Assembly (NCBI RefSeq): GCF_001559595.1
Contig: NZ_LNTY01000050.1
Coordinates: forward strand, 124,001-188,000
Direction: 5' to 3'
Source: Enterovibrio coralii
GTDB taxonomy: Bacteria > Pseudomonadota > Gammaproteobacteria > Enterobacterales > Vibrionaceae
Length of the DNA stretch: 64,000 bases
Positions 20,131 through 31,082 of the stretch are shown here, piece after piece (position 1 is the first letter of the stretch; each line of letters begins with the position of its first letter). A program made the translations under genes and the position numbers. A model generated the notes under the pieces. That model saw nothing but the letters and a program-made list of their open reading frames with translations, was not told the DNA's origin and ran no database searches.

Positions 20131-21203
20131 ATGGCCTTACAACAGCAACAATTTTTCGCTGAGTCGTCCGAAAATACTGAGCGCATCACGCTTGCTCATG
20201 GCAGCGGTGGGATTGCGATGCGCCAGCTTGTCGAAAGGGAAATCGTGGCCGCTTTTTCTAACCCGCATCTCTCTCAGTTAGAGGATCAAGCGCGTCTTGA
20301 TCTCAGTGAGTTAACGCAACTTGGTGATCGATTGGCGATGACCACAGACTCCTTTGTCGTTGATCCTTTGGAATTCCCCGGCGGTGATATTGGCACATTG
20401 GCAGTGAATGGCACGGTCAATGATCTCGCCATGAGTGGCGCAAGGCCGTTGTACCTCACATGTGGCCTCATCATAGAAGAGGGACTCTCGCTTGAAACAT
20501 TAAGGCGCATTCTCGCCAGTATGAAAAAGGCAGCAGATGAAGCAGGTGTTGCCATTGTTTCTGGTGACACCAAGGTGGTGCACAGAGGGGCAGCAGATAA
20601 GCTTTTTATCAATACAGCAGGTGTCGGTGTGATTCCTCAGGGTATGGATTTTCGTGTGTCTCAGGCGCAACCAGGAGATGTGGTTATCGTGAACGGTTGG
20701 GTGGGTGACCATGGCGCAACGGTTATGGCCACACGCGGTGATTTAGTTTTGGATACGAACGTTGAGTCAGATTGCCGCTCCCTCTATCAAGAGGTTTGTG
20801 CCTTGATGTGTACGAGCGAAATTCACTGCCTGCGAGATGCAACGAGAGGCGGTATCGCAACCGTATTGAACGAATTCGCGGAGAGTAGCGGCGTAAGGAT
20901 CATGCTGGATCAATCTGCCATACCAGTCCGAGATGAGGTTCGCGGCGTGTGTGAACTGCTGGGTCTGGATCCGCTTTATCTCGCTAATGAAGGGAAGTTT
21001 CTGGCGATTGTTCCAGAGGAACATGCCAAGCATGCGGTCGACGCATTAAGAAAGCTTCCGGGCGCAGAGCAATCAGCATTATTGGCCGAGTTGAACCGAT
21101 AACGGACATCAGACCGCGTGCTGGTGTATCGATGAAGACCTCTTTTGGCAGTGAACGCATGATCGACATGCTGACGGGCGATCAATTGCCACGCATTTGT
21201 TAG
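20131..21203 (+). CDS. hypE: Hydrogenase maturation protein HypE, one frameshift
   Basis: The PurM-fold enzyme that turns HypF-delivered carbamoyl into the cyanide ligand on its C-terminal cysteine. The first frame stops at 21102, but a base lost near 21060 (in CTTCCGGGCGC) restores a reading through PITDIRPRAG, TSFGSERMIDMLTGDQ and the essential ending PRIC. The total is about 357 residues. HGSGG near the N-terminus is the ATP-binding signature. Without the restored frame the catalytic Cys would be lost. Confidence 0.92.
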
Positions 21204-21227
21204 TCAAACGAAATAGGAAGGATGAAG

Positions 21228-21835
21228 ATGAAAGGTAATGGATTAAAACTCGCCGCGATCCTGAGTGGCATGATACCGCTTAGCTCGTTTGCCCATACTG
21301 GACATGATGTAAGTGGTTTTATTGCAGGCTTTAGCCACCCGTTGACGGGAATTGATCATCTTATTGCCATGGTTGCGGTTGGCATATGGGCGTTCATGCT
21401 TAAAGACGCTGGCATCAAACAGAGTAGTTCGATGATACCGTCAGTTTTTCTTGCCATGATGGCTTTCGGCGCAGTACTAACATTTTCAGGTTTCGCGTTA
21501 CCGCTGGTCGAAATGGGTATTGGCGTTTCCATTGTATTGTTGGGTGTTTTGCTGGTGGCAGGTCAGCGACTTTCTCTGGGCATTACGCTTCCGATGACCA
21601 CAATGTTTGCCCTGTTGCATGGTGCGGCCCACGGCACAGAAATGCCACTTTCAGTGGATGTGGCCGGTTATTTTTCAGGTTTCCTGTTCGCTTCAGCACT
21701 GCTCATCTTCTCTGGGTATGGCGCAGCAGTCTGGTGATTGAGCAGTGGACGAGAAATAAGGCGACAAGACTTATTATGCCCATGACCGGCGGCTTAATTG
21801 CGTTTAGCGGCGTTTATCAGTTGCTCATGCCATAG
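21228..21835 (+). CDS. hupE: HupE/UreJ family nickel transporter, one frameshift
   Basis: About 202 residues: signal-like N-terminus, then the HupE signature HPLTGIDHLIAM and about six membrane segments, including LLHGAAHGTEMP. Such permeases bring in nickel for hydrogenase. The first frame stops at 21737; restoring one base near 21729 (GCAGCAGTCTGG) continues to LLMP and TAG at 21833. The ATG at 21228 is better placed after AGGAAGG than the one at 21222. Confidence 0.85.
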
Positions 21836-21841
21836 GGCGTT

Positions 21842-24230
21842 ATGACAGGATTTCGAATCAGGTTCCGCGGTGTCGTTCAGGGGGTAGTTTTAGGCCTACC
21901 GTCTGGCGCGTAGCGCGCGAATTGTCGCTAAAAGGGCATGTACTGAATGATGGCGAAGGGGTGATGGTTGTACTCTGGTGTAATCATTCTCTTGCTACTC
22001 GGTTCGTCGAGCTCTTAAGGCTCGAATGCCCGCCGCTTGCCAATATCACGTCGGTCGAAATGGATGCCGTTTCGCTTAGTACTCCACCACCAAACAGTTT
22101 TGACATCGTTGAGAGTGATGAATCTGCCCAAATAAACGCAGGTATTCCTGTTGATGCTGCTGTTTGTTCTCAATGCATTGAAGAAACGCTCGATCCTACC
22201 AGCCGTCGCTACCGTTATCCCTTTACAAATTGCACCCATTGCGGCCCCAGACTCACCATTATTCGTGCATTGCCTTACGACCGTCCCAAAACCAGTATGG
22301 AAACATTTCCTTTGTGTAAGGCTTGCGAGAAGGAATACAGCGACCCTGCCGATCGTCGTTTTCATGCGCAGCCTGTTGCCTGTTTTGAATGCGGCCCAAC
22401 GCTCAAGCTATGTGATGATAGCCAGAGTGAGGTAGCACCAAGTTCACTAGGTGCAATCGATGCTATTCAAGCTGCGGCCAGCTTGATGAAGCAGGGAAAA
22501 ATTGTCGCGATAAAGGGGTTGGGTGGGTTTCATTTGGCATGTGATGCTACAAACGATGATGTGGTCTCTGAGCTTAGAAGTCGCAAGCAGCGGCCTTCGA
22601 AACCTTTTGCTGTGATGGTAGGGAACACGGAAAAGGTATTTACCTATTGTCAGCCATCGACAGAGAGCATTAATTCTTTGGAAAGTGCTGCGAGCCCAGT
22701 CATTATAATGCCTTCACAACCTGTGACAGCGTCACGCAAAGAGGTTTCTCAATCTAAAATAGCCCCCTCAGTAGCACCCAATTTGACGGAGTTAGGTGTG
22801 ATGCTACCGTCAACACCGTTACATCTTCTACTTTGTCATGATGCGGATATTCCCTTGGTGATGACGTCAGCAAACCTCAGCGGCAATCCTCAATGCACCG
22901 ACAACGAAGACGCTTTTTCTGACCTCAGAGGTATCGCCGATTTTTGGCTGATACACGATCGCGATATCGTCAGCCGGGCAGATGATTCCGTGTTGCGTCA
23001 AACTCAACGGGGACTTCAGGTGATTCGGCGTGCAAGAGGATTTGCACCCAGTCCGAGCCCTCTGCCAAAAGGCTTTGAGCAATCACCTAATGTATTGGCA
23101 CTCGGCGGTGAAGTGAAAAACGCGTTTTGTTTGTTGTCAGAACATGGTGCTATTTTGAGCCAATACATCGGTGATTTGGAAAGCGTAAAAGTGTGGGAGG
23201 ATTTTCAACGAACGCTAAACCATTTCCAGTCGTTGTATCGCTTTGAACCTGAACGCGTCGCGGTCGATTGTCACCCTGAATACCTTGCCACCAAATACAC
23301 CAAAGCCACTTTCGACAACGCTTCCGTCATCAATATTCAGCATCATCACGCTCATATTGCCGCTTGCATGGGCGACAACCTATTGCCTCTAGAGCATGAC
23401 AAGGTACTTGGCGTGGTATTCGATGGTTTGGGTTTTGGTGAAGATGGAACGATATGGGGCGGTGAATTTCTTCTTGCCGACTATCGTGGCTTCCAGCGCG
23501 TTGGTCATCTTTCTCCTGTTCCACTTCCCGGTGGTACACAAGCGATCATCCAGCTTGGCGAAATCTGGTTGCTTGGTTGAACCATGGGCATGTAGAGAAT
23601 AAACAAAAAGATGCGTTGTATGCTCAGCTTAATCTCGACGGCAACGCATTAAAAACGCTCAAAGCGATGATCGAGAGTGGGCTGAACTCGCCAATGTCTT
23701 CTTCTGCAGGGCGCTTGTTTGACGCTGTTTCCGCAGCATTGAGCGTGTGTATTCATCAACAAAGCTATGAAGGACAAGCAGCCATTGAATTGGAAGCTCT
23801 CGCAAATAGAGACGTTACTGATGAAGAATTGACGGGTTATCCATTCGCGATTCGGTCTGGCTCTCCGACCCAGCTAGATCCGACACCAATGTGGTCTGCC
23901 TTGCTTGAAGATCTTTCCGCAGGTATGCCAGCCACTGTGATCGCCAAAAAATTTCATTTTGGTCTTGCTGAAGCCATTAAAGAGATGGTTATTCATTTGA
24001 GAAATACTTTCGATATTTCTCCAAACGTTGTGCTTAGTGGCGGCGTCTTTCAGAACAAGATGTTGCTAGAGCAAACCGTTCTAACGCTTAAACAGCAAGG
24101 CATTGAGGTTCTCATCCACCGTCAAATTCCCGCCAACGATGGGGGATTGGCCTTTGGTCAGGCATTAATAGCTGCGGCTGTGTCTCTTTCGGGAAACACG
24201 GAGAAACAAAGCTTAGGCCATAATCAATAA
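21842..24230 (+). CDS. hypF: Carbamoyltransferase HypF, two frameshifts
   Basis: About 796 residues. The N-terminus MTGFRIRFRGVVQGVGFRPT is an acylphosphatase domain that only appears when one G is restored near 21895 (GTAGTTTTAGG). It is followed by two C4 zinc motifs (CSQC..CTHCGP; CKAC..CFECGP), a YrdC-like domain, and a Kae1-like domain with HHHAHIAACMGDN. A second lost base near 23553 (CAGCTTGGCG, expected CAGCCTTGG) splits the C-terminal part. HypF makes the carbamoyl group used by HypE for cyanide. A perfect matS site is at 22733-22745. Confidence 0.92.
22733..22745. other. matS site (MatP binding)
   Basis: GTGACAGCGTCAC, a perfect match to GTGACRNYGTCAC, inside hypF. Confidence 0.8.
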
Positions 24231-24253
24231 AGGTTTTTTGCGGGAAAGCAGTC

Positions 24254-25236
24254 ATGGCAAAAGACAAAATGACATTGTTGTGGTTTCAGACAGGAAGTTG
24301 TGGCGGTGACACCATGGCATTGTTAAGTGCAGACCGTCCGTCATTTTCAGATCTTCTCAATGATTATCCGATTGAGCTTCTTTGGCAGCCTTCTTTGTCC
24401 ATTGAGAGTGCCAATAACCTCCATGAGATGATGAATCAAATCATCGAGGGTTCTCTTAAACTCGATATTCTTTGTATCGAGGGCAGTATCATCACCGCGC
24501 CTAACGGGACGGGCATGTTTGATGTGTTTCGTCAAACCGCCAAGAAAGATTGGGTGCTTAAGCTGGCGGATAAAGCCCGATATGTTGTCGCAATGGGTAC
24601 CTGCTCGGCGTTTGGTGGCGTTCATGCCGCTCCTCCCAATCCTTCTGATTGCGTTGGACTTCAAATGGATAAAGAACAGTCCGGAGGATTGCTTGCCCCC
24701 GAGTGGCGGAGCGGAGCGGGTTATCCCGTCATCAATCTTGCTGGTTGTCCTGTTCATCCCAATACCATGACAAAAACGCTGGCAATGATTGCCAGTGGCA
24801 TCATCTTGCAATTAGACGATTTGAACCGTCCGAGAGAGTTCTTCAGCTCATTGGTTCACCAAGGCTGCACAAGGAACGAATACCACGAATACGACGTCGA
24901 AGAGTCCGAGTTCGGCACCAATGGTTGTATGTTCTTCAATCTTGCTGCAAAGGGCCTTTTACCCAAGCGACGTGTAATACCGACCTCTGGAACGGACGAA
25001 GTAGCAAAACGCGTGTTGGCGTTCCTTGTTTTGGCTGCACGTCACCCAGTTTTCCTGAAGACGAAAGCCTGTTTAAAACTGAAAAGCTAGGACCTATTCC
25101 TTCCAAACTTCCCGTTGGCGTCGAGCGGGCAAATTACATCGCCTACAAGAATCTTGCGAAAGCGGCAGCCCCTGAGCGCGTGAAAAAGCGCAAGATGGAG
25201 CGTGATGGTAAGAAAAACACTCAATATCGATCTTAA
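24254..25236 (+). CDS. hoxB: Regulatory (H2-sensing) hydrogenase small subunit, HoxB/HupU type, one frameshift
   Basis: About 327 residues after restoring one base near 25006 (in GCAAAACGCG); the continued frame reads RVGVPCFGCTSPSFPEDESLF. It starts in the cytoplasm with no Tat signal, as in sensor hydrogenases. Cluster-ligand stretches include MGTCSAFGG, AGCPVHP, HQGCTRNEYHE and CFGCTSP. Oddly, the first motif is SCGGDTM, where HoxB of Cupriavidus necator, as I recall it, has CGGC. An Asp therefore stands in for one proximal-cluster Cys. The gene overlaps hoxC by 32 bases. Confidence 0.85.
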
Positions 25237-26724
25237 CCGCGTCGAAGGGGATTTGGAGTTCGAGCTGGATGTCGAGAACGGCAAAGTCGTGGATGCGCGC
25301 TGTATTGGCGTGATGTACCGCGGATTTGAACAAATCATGATTGGGCGAACGCCACGCGATGCGGCAGTCATTACGCCCCGAGTGTGTGGCATCTGCGGTA
25401 CCGCGCATTTGTATGCCGCGACATTAGCACTTGAACAGATCTGGAATGTGAAGGTGCCACCGAACGCCACCTATATTCGAAATCTTTGCCTTCTTACGGA
25501 AGGGATCCAGAATGATATCCGCCAGAGCTTTCTGATGTTTCTGGTCGATTTCTGTCACGACGCGTACCGCTCTCATCCTTTGTATCAGGACATCATGTCC
25601 GCCTTTGAGCCTTTCAAAGGAAGACATCATCTCGGCGCGCTGGAACAAAGTCGTGATGCCGTGGGTATCGTTGCCTTGTTTGGCGGTCAATGGCCCCATT
25701 CTTCATACATGTTGCCCGGTGGCGTAGTGGGTAAACCGACCATTCGAAAGGTCATCGAATCCCGAGACATCATTAATAAGCTGACCCGTTGGTATGAAAG
25801 CGCGGTGATTGGCGATTCGCTCGATAATTGGATGACTCTAACTTCTGCAGATGCCTATCTGGCATCCCTTGAGAGCGACGAACTTAAAGCGCAAAGTGCG
25901 CTTGGGCTATTCACCCGATTTTCGCGATCGATTAGTTTACACGAGACGGGGTTTGGCACCGGAAATATGCTGAGTTTTGGTGCCGTCGGTGAGCCTTTAA
26001 ATACCGCAACGTATGCAACGAAATCGGGTGTTTATGATGCGAAAAGCGGTCAGATTCAGGCACTGGATCAATCGCTGATTGAAGAGCATGTCCGCTATTC
26101 TTGGTTTCGACAATATCAGGGAGGTCGACATCCGCATAAAGGGGAAACCATTCCAGATTACCAGAATGAATCCGATCGCTACACATGGGCGAAGGCACCA
26201 AGGTATGACGGCAAAGTGATGCAAACGGGTCCAATGGCTGAACTTGTTATCAGTGGCGATCCTCTCGTGTCGGCATTTCATCTAAATGAGGGCGCATCGA
26301 CATGCTGCGCCAGTTTTCGCGTCTTCGACGTATCGGGTATAGCCTGATGCAAATGAAGCAACTTGTGGACGCATTGAGTGAAGACATCAACGGGGAGTTT
26401 TTCCTACCACCTAATCCTCAAGACGAGGTTGATGGAAAAGGGTTTGGAATGATTCAAGCTGCAAGAGGTGGATTGGGGCACTGGATCAGCATTAAAGATG
26501 GTGTGATAGACAGATATCAAATCATTACGCCAACTGCATGGAATGCCTCACCACGAGATTCAGATGGTCAACATGGACACTGGGAGCAAAGCGTTATTGG
26601 ATTGCCGATAGAAGATATTGAGAATCCTCGCATGATAGGCCATGTCATCCGCTCTCATGACCCTTGCTTAGTGTGCACCGTACACATGTTACCGACCGGC
26701 AAAAAACTCCGGTTTGGGGTGTAG
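25205..26724 (+). CDS. hoxC: Regulatory hydrogenase large subunit, HoxC/HupV type, one frameshift
   Basis: About 506 residues when one base near 26300 (TCGACATGC) is restored. The N-terminal nickel ligands are in RVCGICGTAHLYAA and the C-terminal ligands in DPCLVCTVH, both typical of sensor hydrogenases. Unlike the sensor proteins I recall, which end close after this His, about 12 residues follow (MLPTGKKLRFGV). The next gene is a maturation protease. With HoxB it would bind H2 and signal to the HoxJ kinase two genes downstream. GTG at 25202 is an alternative start. Confidence 0.85.
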
Positions 26725-26726
26725 TC

Positions 26727-27214
26727 ATGCAAACACTTCGAATTCTGTGCTTTGGAAATTCGCTACACAGTGATGATGGCATTGGTTCTGCCGTGGCCTT
26801 AAGGCTTAGATATGCAGGGTTGCCCGAGTCTGTGGAAGTCTTTGATGTCGGCATTACTGGATTGAATGCCATGCCGTTGTTTCAAAACTGCGAGCGGGTA
26901 TTGATCGTCGACGCGGCGGACATGGCTTAACGCCAGGGATATGTTGCTTTATCGAACCCAAAGAACTTGATGAAACGAATCATGCTGACCATATGGGAGG
27001 TATCAGTTATTTGCTTCAAGCTGTACGAGCTATTGTAAAACCAATGCCTCATATCGATATTCTCGCTATTCAACCAGCATGTCAGCAAACCTTTGAGCCC
27101 CAGCTTTCGCCATTGCTTCAATCTGCATTGGACGAGGTCGAAAAAATCATCGTTGATTACGTATCTGCAAATCAACAATCACAAAATCACGCTGCAAGGC
27201 TGGCATCCTCATGA
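26727..27214 (+). CDS. Second hydrogenase maturation protease, one frameshift
   Basis: About 162 residues with one G restored near 26925 (ATGGCTTAACG; expected MGLTPG). The N-terminus LCFGNSLHSDDGIGSAVA and LIVDAADM carry the metal-binding acids of HupD/HycI proteases, and HMGGISYLLQAV matches the HxG region. HoxW already serves HoxH, so this copy is likely meant for HoxC or for another hydrogenase elsewhere. It overlaps the kinase gene start by 4 bases (ATGA). Confidence 0.8.
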
Positions 27215-28668
27215 CTGAGTCTTCCAGAAAACTCAGACGAGGCTTTCTTTCGCTGGAGGAAGAAAATGAAAAGCTCCGCGAAGAAATCGATGCGCTTCAT
27301 GCAGCGTCAGAGGCGAGAGAGCAACAGCTTCTGGCGGTAACACATGCCATGGATGACATTCTTCTGGAAGTGGAAAATCAAAGAAATACACTCAAGAAGA
27401 AGAACAAGCAACTGCTCGAATTGAATGCCTATATTCGAAGTATCAATGACGCGATGAACAGCATCTTGATCGTCGTTGGTATTGATGGAATGGTTTCTCA
27501 GGTCAACCGCGTCTTCATGGAGGATTTGGGCTGGACGGAAGACGAGTTCTCGCACATTCATGTAGACAGTCTCTTTCCAAAAGCAATAATTTCCCACCTT
27601 CACAAAGAGACGAAACTCCAGCTCGAATCTTTCGTCGTTTCATACATTACCCAACGCAGTCACCTTGAGTTTGAGACGACGTTGTACCGTAGCAACGGTA
27701 CGCTGACGGAGTCCGTCTATTTGGTTAAGGGGGAGCAGTTTTATAGTCACCAAGGAAAGCTACAAGGCATTTTATTAACGGCGACTGACATTTCAGAGCT
27801 GCGTCACCGGGAGGAGGCACTGCAACATAGCCAGCAGGCATTAGAGAATCGGAATACTGAACTTGCAGACACTCTGTATCAATTAAAGTCAGCGCAGCAG
27901 CAATTGGTGCAAGCCGAAAAGCTTGCCTCACTCGGGCAACTGGTCGCAGGCGTTGCCCACGAGATCAATAACCCCATCAGTTTTATTATCGGGAACGTCC
28001 ATGCCCTGAAGCGCAACGCCGAACGGCTTGAAACCTATCTCTCTTCAGTACAAACAGACCTAAGCCAAGAACACCAAAGCTTAAAAGACGAGCTACGTAT
28101 CGATGCCGTGATGAATGAGCTGGCTCCGACGATTGAAGATGTCATGGAAGCGGCCGGGCGAGTGAGTGGCATCGTGGAAGACCTCAGCTATTCGAGTGCG
28201 CAACAAGCCGAGAAGTCGCCAGTGGATCTCAGTGATGTCATCAGCCTTGCCATTAAGTGGGTTTCTGCGAATCGAGAGCTTAAAAACACGATTCATTTCA
28301 AATCGACTGCAAGTACTGTCGTTTTGGGGCACAAAGGACAATTGGTACAAGTGATCGTCAATTTACTCAACAATGCCTTGGATGCCTGCAAAATTGCTGA
28401 TGAGCCTCGGGTAGATATTGATGTGGGCGAAAATGATGCTTATGGGTGGCTTACGGTAACGGACAACGGCCCGGGCTTGAATGAGGCGCAAATTGGCAAA
28501 ATCTTTGATCCTTTCTTTACCACGAAGAATGTCGGCGAAGGGACCGGACTGGGTCTGGCAATCAGCTATCAGCTCGTCATGGAACACAATGGAAGCTTGG
28601 ATGTGGTCAATGTGGCTAATGGCGGCGCGCGATTTACGCTTTCTCTGCCGTTGGCTAAATCAAGCTAG
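27211..28668 (+). CDS. hoxJ: PAS-domain histidine kinase of the H2-sensing system, HoxJ/HupT type
   Basis: A 485-residue soluble kinase: N-terminal coiled coil (10-75), PAS domain (about 80-200), a second coiled coil, HisKA with His250 in [12 protein letters not shown], and an HATPase domain with [15 protein letters not shown] and [12 protein letters not shown]. No membrane segment is present. In the Cupriavidus and Rhodobacter systems the sensor hydrogenase docks on this PAS region and controls kinase action on HoxA/HupR. It is the last gene of the hydrogenase cluster. Confidence 0.88.
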   Translation: MTESSRKLRRGFLSLEEENEKLREEIDALHAASEAREQQLLAVTHAMDDILLEVENQRNTLKKKNKQLLELNAYIRSINDAMNSILIVVGIDGMVSQVNRVFMEDLGWTEDEFSHIHVDSLFPKAIISHLHKETKLQLESFVVSYITQRSHLEFETTLYRSNGTLTESVYLVKGEQFYSHQGKLQGILLTATDISELRHREEALQHSQQALENRNTELADTLYQLKSAQQQLVQAEKLASLGQLVAGVAHEINNPISFIIGNVHALKRNAERLETYLSSVQTDLSQEHQSLKDELRIDAVMNELAPTIEDVMEAAGRVSGIVEDLSYSSAQQAEKSPVDLSDVISLAIKWVSANRELKNTIHFKSTASTVVLGHKGQLVQVIVNLLNNALDACKIADEPRVDIDVGENDAYGWLTVTDNGPGLNEAQIGKIFDPFFTTKNVGEGTGLGLAISYQLVMEHNGSLDVVNVANGGARFTLSLPLAKSS

Positions 28669-28673
28669 CAGGC

Positions 28674-28719
28674 TGAAAAAAGACTGGAGATGCTAGGACA
28701 TACGGTGCAATCTCCAGTC
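28674..28719 (-). terminator. Strong terminator after cbbS
   Basis: A perfect 10-bp stem, GACTGGAGAT (28682-28691) and ATCTCCAGTC (28710-28719), followed on the minus strand by six T. It separates the convergent cbbLS and hydrogenase transcripts. Confidence 0.85.
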
Positions 28720-28747
28720 AAAGCCCTACCGTGATAAGACAGGGGGA

Positions 28748-29107
28748 TTATTCAAAACCAGGGGCGCGGTAAATCACCATGGCGGCACCTTGGCTTTGTC
28801 GATAGTTGTCATAACCTATTAATCTGACGTGATGCTCAGGGTTTTGGTTATGGCAGAGCTGTGCTTCATTCAGGATTGTGTCGACGTTGGACTCACCAAA
28901 CATCGGCAGTTTCCACATGTACCAGAACGAACCGCTCGCTTCTTCTGGCTCCGAATGCTCAATCGCAGGGTTCCAGCCTTTGCTGACGATGTATTCCACC
29001 TGACGGCGAATTTGATCGGCGGTCATTCTCGGCAAATACGAAAAAGTTTCAAATTTTCGGCTGTGTCGGTCGGTGAGACGCGACGGATAGTCCATCACTT
29101 CGCTCAT
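28748..29107 (-). CDS. cbbS: RuBisCO small subunit, form IA
   Basis: A 119-residue small subunit with [22 protein letters not shown] at the N-terminus and [11 protein letters not shown] in the conserved middle part. It assembles with eight large subunits as L8S8. It lies 54 bases downstream of cbbL with a GGAGAA ribosome site. Confidence 0.95.
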   Translation of the reverse strand: MSEVMDYPSRLTDRHSRKFETFSYLPRMTADQIRRQVEYIVSKGWNPAIEHSEPEEASGSFWYMWKLPMFGESNVDTILNEAQLCHNQNPEHHVRLIGYDNYRQSQGAAMVIYRAPGFE

Positions 29108-29161
29108 GGCGTTCTCCTTATCAGTTCAAATCATTCCACTGCACATTAGGGGTAATTGCCC

Positions 29162-30579
29162 CTAGGCATGCACAACATCGAGCTTGTCGACCGTGTCGAA
29201 TTCAAACTTGATCTCTTTCCACGTTTCCATTGCGGCTTTAAGTTCAGGGCTGTGTTTCGCCGCTGCAGTAAGAATGTCTTTGCCTTCGCGCTCCAGCACT
29301 CGACCTTCATTACGCGCTTGCGTACACGCTTCTAGTGCAACACGGTTTGCTGCCGCGCCTGCTGCGTTACCCCAAGGGTGTCCCAAGGTACCGCCACCGA
29401 ATTGGAATACGGCATCATCACCAAAGATGGAAACAAGAGCCGGCATGTGCCAAACGTGGATACCACCGGATGCAACAGGGAAGACGCCAGGCATAGAGCC
29501 AAAGTCTTGGTCGAAGAAAATACCGCGAGATCTGTCTTCTTTGATGACACGGTCACGCATGCAATCAATCCAACCCAAGGTTGCCTCGCGGTCACCTTCA
29601 AGCTTGCCGACAACGGTGCCCGAGTGAAGATGGTCACCACCGGATAAACGAAGGCACTTAGCAAGGACCCGGAAGTGAATGCCATGGCGCGGATTACGGT
29701 CGAGCACGGCGTGCATGGCGCGGTGAATATGCAGCAACATACCATTCTTACGACACCAGTTTGCGAGGCCGGTGTTGGCGGTGAACCCCGCAGTAAGGTA
29801 ATCGTGCATGATGATCGGCATACCGAGTTCTTTCGCAAACTCTGCACGTTCGTACATTTGTTCCGGTGTTGGAGCCGTTACGTTGAGGTAGTGACCTTTG
29901 CGTTCGCCCGTTTCACGTTCTGCACGATGAATGGCTTCAGCCACATACTCAAAACGATCTCGCCAGCGCATGAAAGGTTGGGAGTTTACGTTCTCATCAT
30001 CCTTCGTAAAGTCGAGTCCACCACGAAGGCCTTCATAACACGCGCGTCCATAGTTCTTCGCAGACAGCCCCAATTTGGGTTTAATGGTACAACCCAGCAG
30101 AGCACGGCCATATTTGTTGAGTTTGTCTCGTTCGACATGAATACCGTTTGGTGGGCCGCCACAGGTTTTCACGTAAGCAATCGGAAAACGCACATCTTCC
30201 AAACGCAAACCACGGATTGCTTTAAAACCAAACACATTCCCCACAAGTGAAGTCAGTACGTTAACTACCGAGCCTTCTTCAAACAAATCAATGGGGTAAG
30301 CCACAAAGGCATAGAAGGTTGTGTCGTCGCCTGGGACGTCTTCAATCGCGTAAGCGCGTCCTTTGTAGTATTCCAGATCGGTAAGCAAATCTGTCCATAC
30401 AGTGGTCCACGTTCCCGTTGATGATTCTGCTGCGACAGCCGCAGCAGCTTCTTCACGAGGTACACCGGTTGAGGCTCTATTTTGAAACATGCGAGGATAT
30501 CTGTGTCTGCTGGGATGTAATGTGGTTCCCAGTACGTATCTCGATACTCCTTTACACCTGCCTGATAACTTTTGGCCAT
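29162..30579 (-). CDS. cbbL: RuBisCO large subunit, form IA (green type), one frameshift
   Basis: A 472-residue catalytic subunit. The true start is [17 protein letters not shown] at 30579, preceded by AAAGGAC. A frameshift near 30461, one G short in CCGGTGTACC, makes the main open frame appear to begin at an artificial start at 30622. Active-site stretches are all present: [22 protein letters not shown] with the carbamylated Lys, [25 protein letters not shown] (loop 6) and VASGGIHVW. Sequence type is form IA, as in sulfur and hydrogen oxidisers, not the red-type IC. No carboxysome genes are nearby, and the cbbQ-cbbO partners lie 19 kb away on the same strand. Confidence 0.95.
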
Positions 30580-31082
30580 AATCTTGTCCTTTTGTTTTCG
30601 AGGAATGCTTGTCGTCAGCCATCCTGTTGTTGGCTTAGAAACAGTGTTAAGGGATTCGATAAGGAAGTGAAATTGCTTCTATTTATGATGATGATAAGAA
30701 ATCATTTAGTAATGGCTGTTTTTTAAGGAAATAGAAAACGGCGGCTATTTATCTTTATGAATAATATAGGAATAAAAACATTGTTGATTGTGTGGGAAAG
30801 ATAATTTTATTTACTGCTATGTTTGGCTATCACTATGAATTAAAAGAGAAATACTAACTCCGCACCCCGAGTATAAGATTTGCTTATGCTTTCTCATCTT
30901 TTTCCTGATTGGTCGCCTTTGCGCTTTCCCCTTAATGTGATTCAAAAGGGCTGCGGTAAACCATTACATTTCTTCGTTCCCAAACGCTTATCGCAGCAAG
31001 CCCGCTGAATATTTCTCTTGCAGATTAGAACGTTTGCGAGAGCTTGGAATTTAAATTACAGCGATTGCAAGGAGAGAGCGTT
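30580..31082. other. Divergent regulatory region between cbbL and cbbA
   Basis: About 500 AT-rich bases that must hold the promoters for cbbLS (minus) and the cbbA operon (plus). An inverted repeat TTATGATGATGATAA at 30683-30697 has LysR-type T-N11-A form and is a candidate CbbR site. I see no clear sigma-54 promoter. Confidence 0.45.
30683..30697. promoter_or_regulatory. Candidate CbbR operator
   Basis: TTATGATGATGATAA, with inverted TTAT/ATAA arms, lies 104 bases upstream of the cbbL start. It fits the loose LysR pattern only; the site is tentative. Confidence 0.3.

Noticed and set aside
10863..26724. True pseudogenes in the hydrogenase cluster
   Set aside because: All shifts are single-base losses in short runs with full-length family similarity on each side; no stop mutations or larger deletions were seen.
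24254..26724. Energy-conserving uptake hydrogenase (HupSL)
   Set aside because: No Tat signal and no membrane cytochrome gene are present, and the pair is followed by a PAS kinase, so the sensor type fits better.
30580..30622. Upstream start of cbbL at 30622
   Set aside because: The first residues from this start do not resemble RuBisCO. The family N-terminus [17 protein letters not shown] is in the next frame, starting at 30579, and joins after one restored base.
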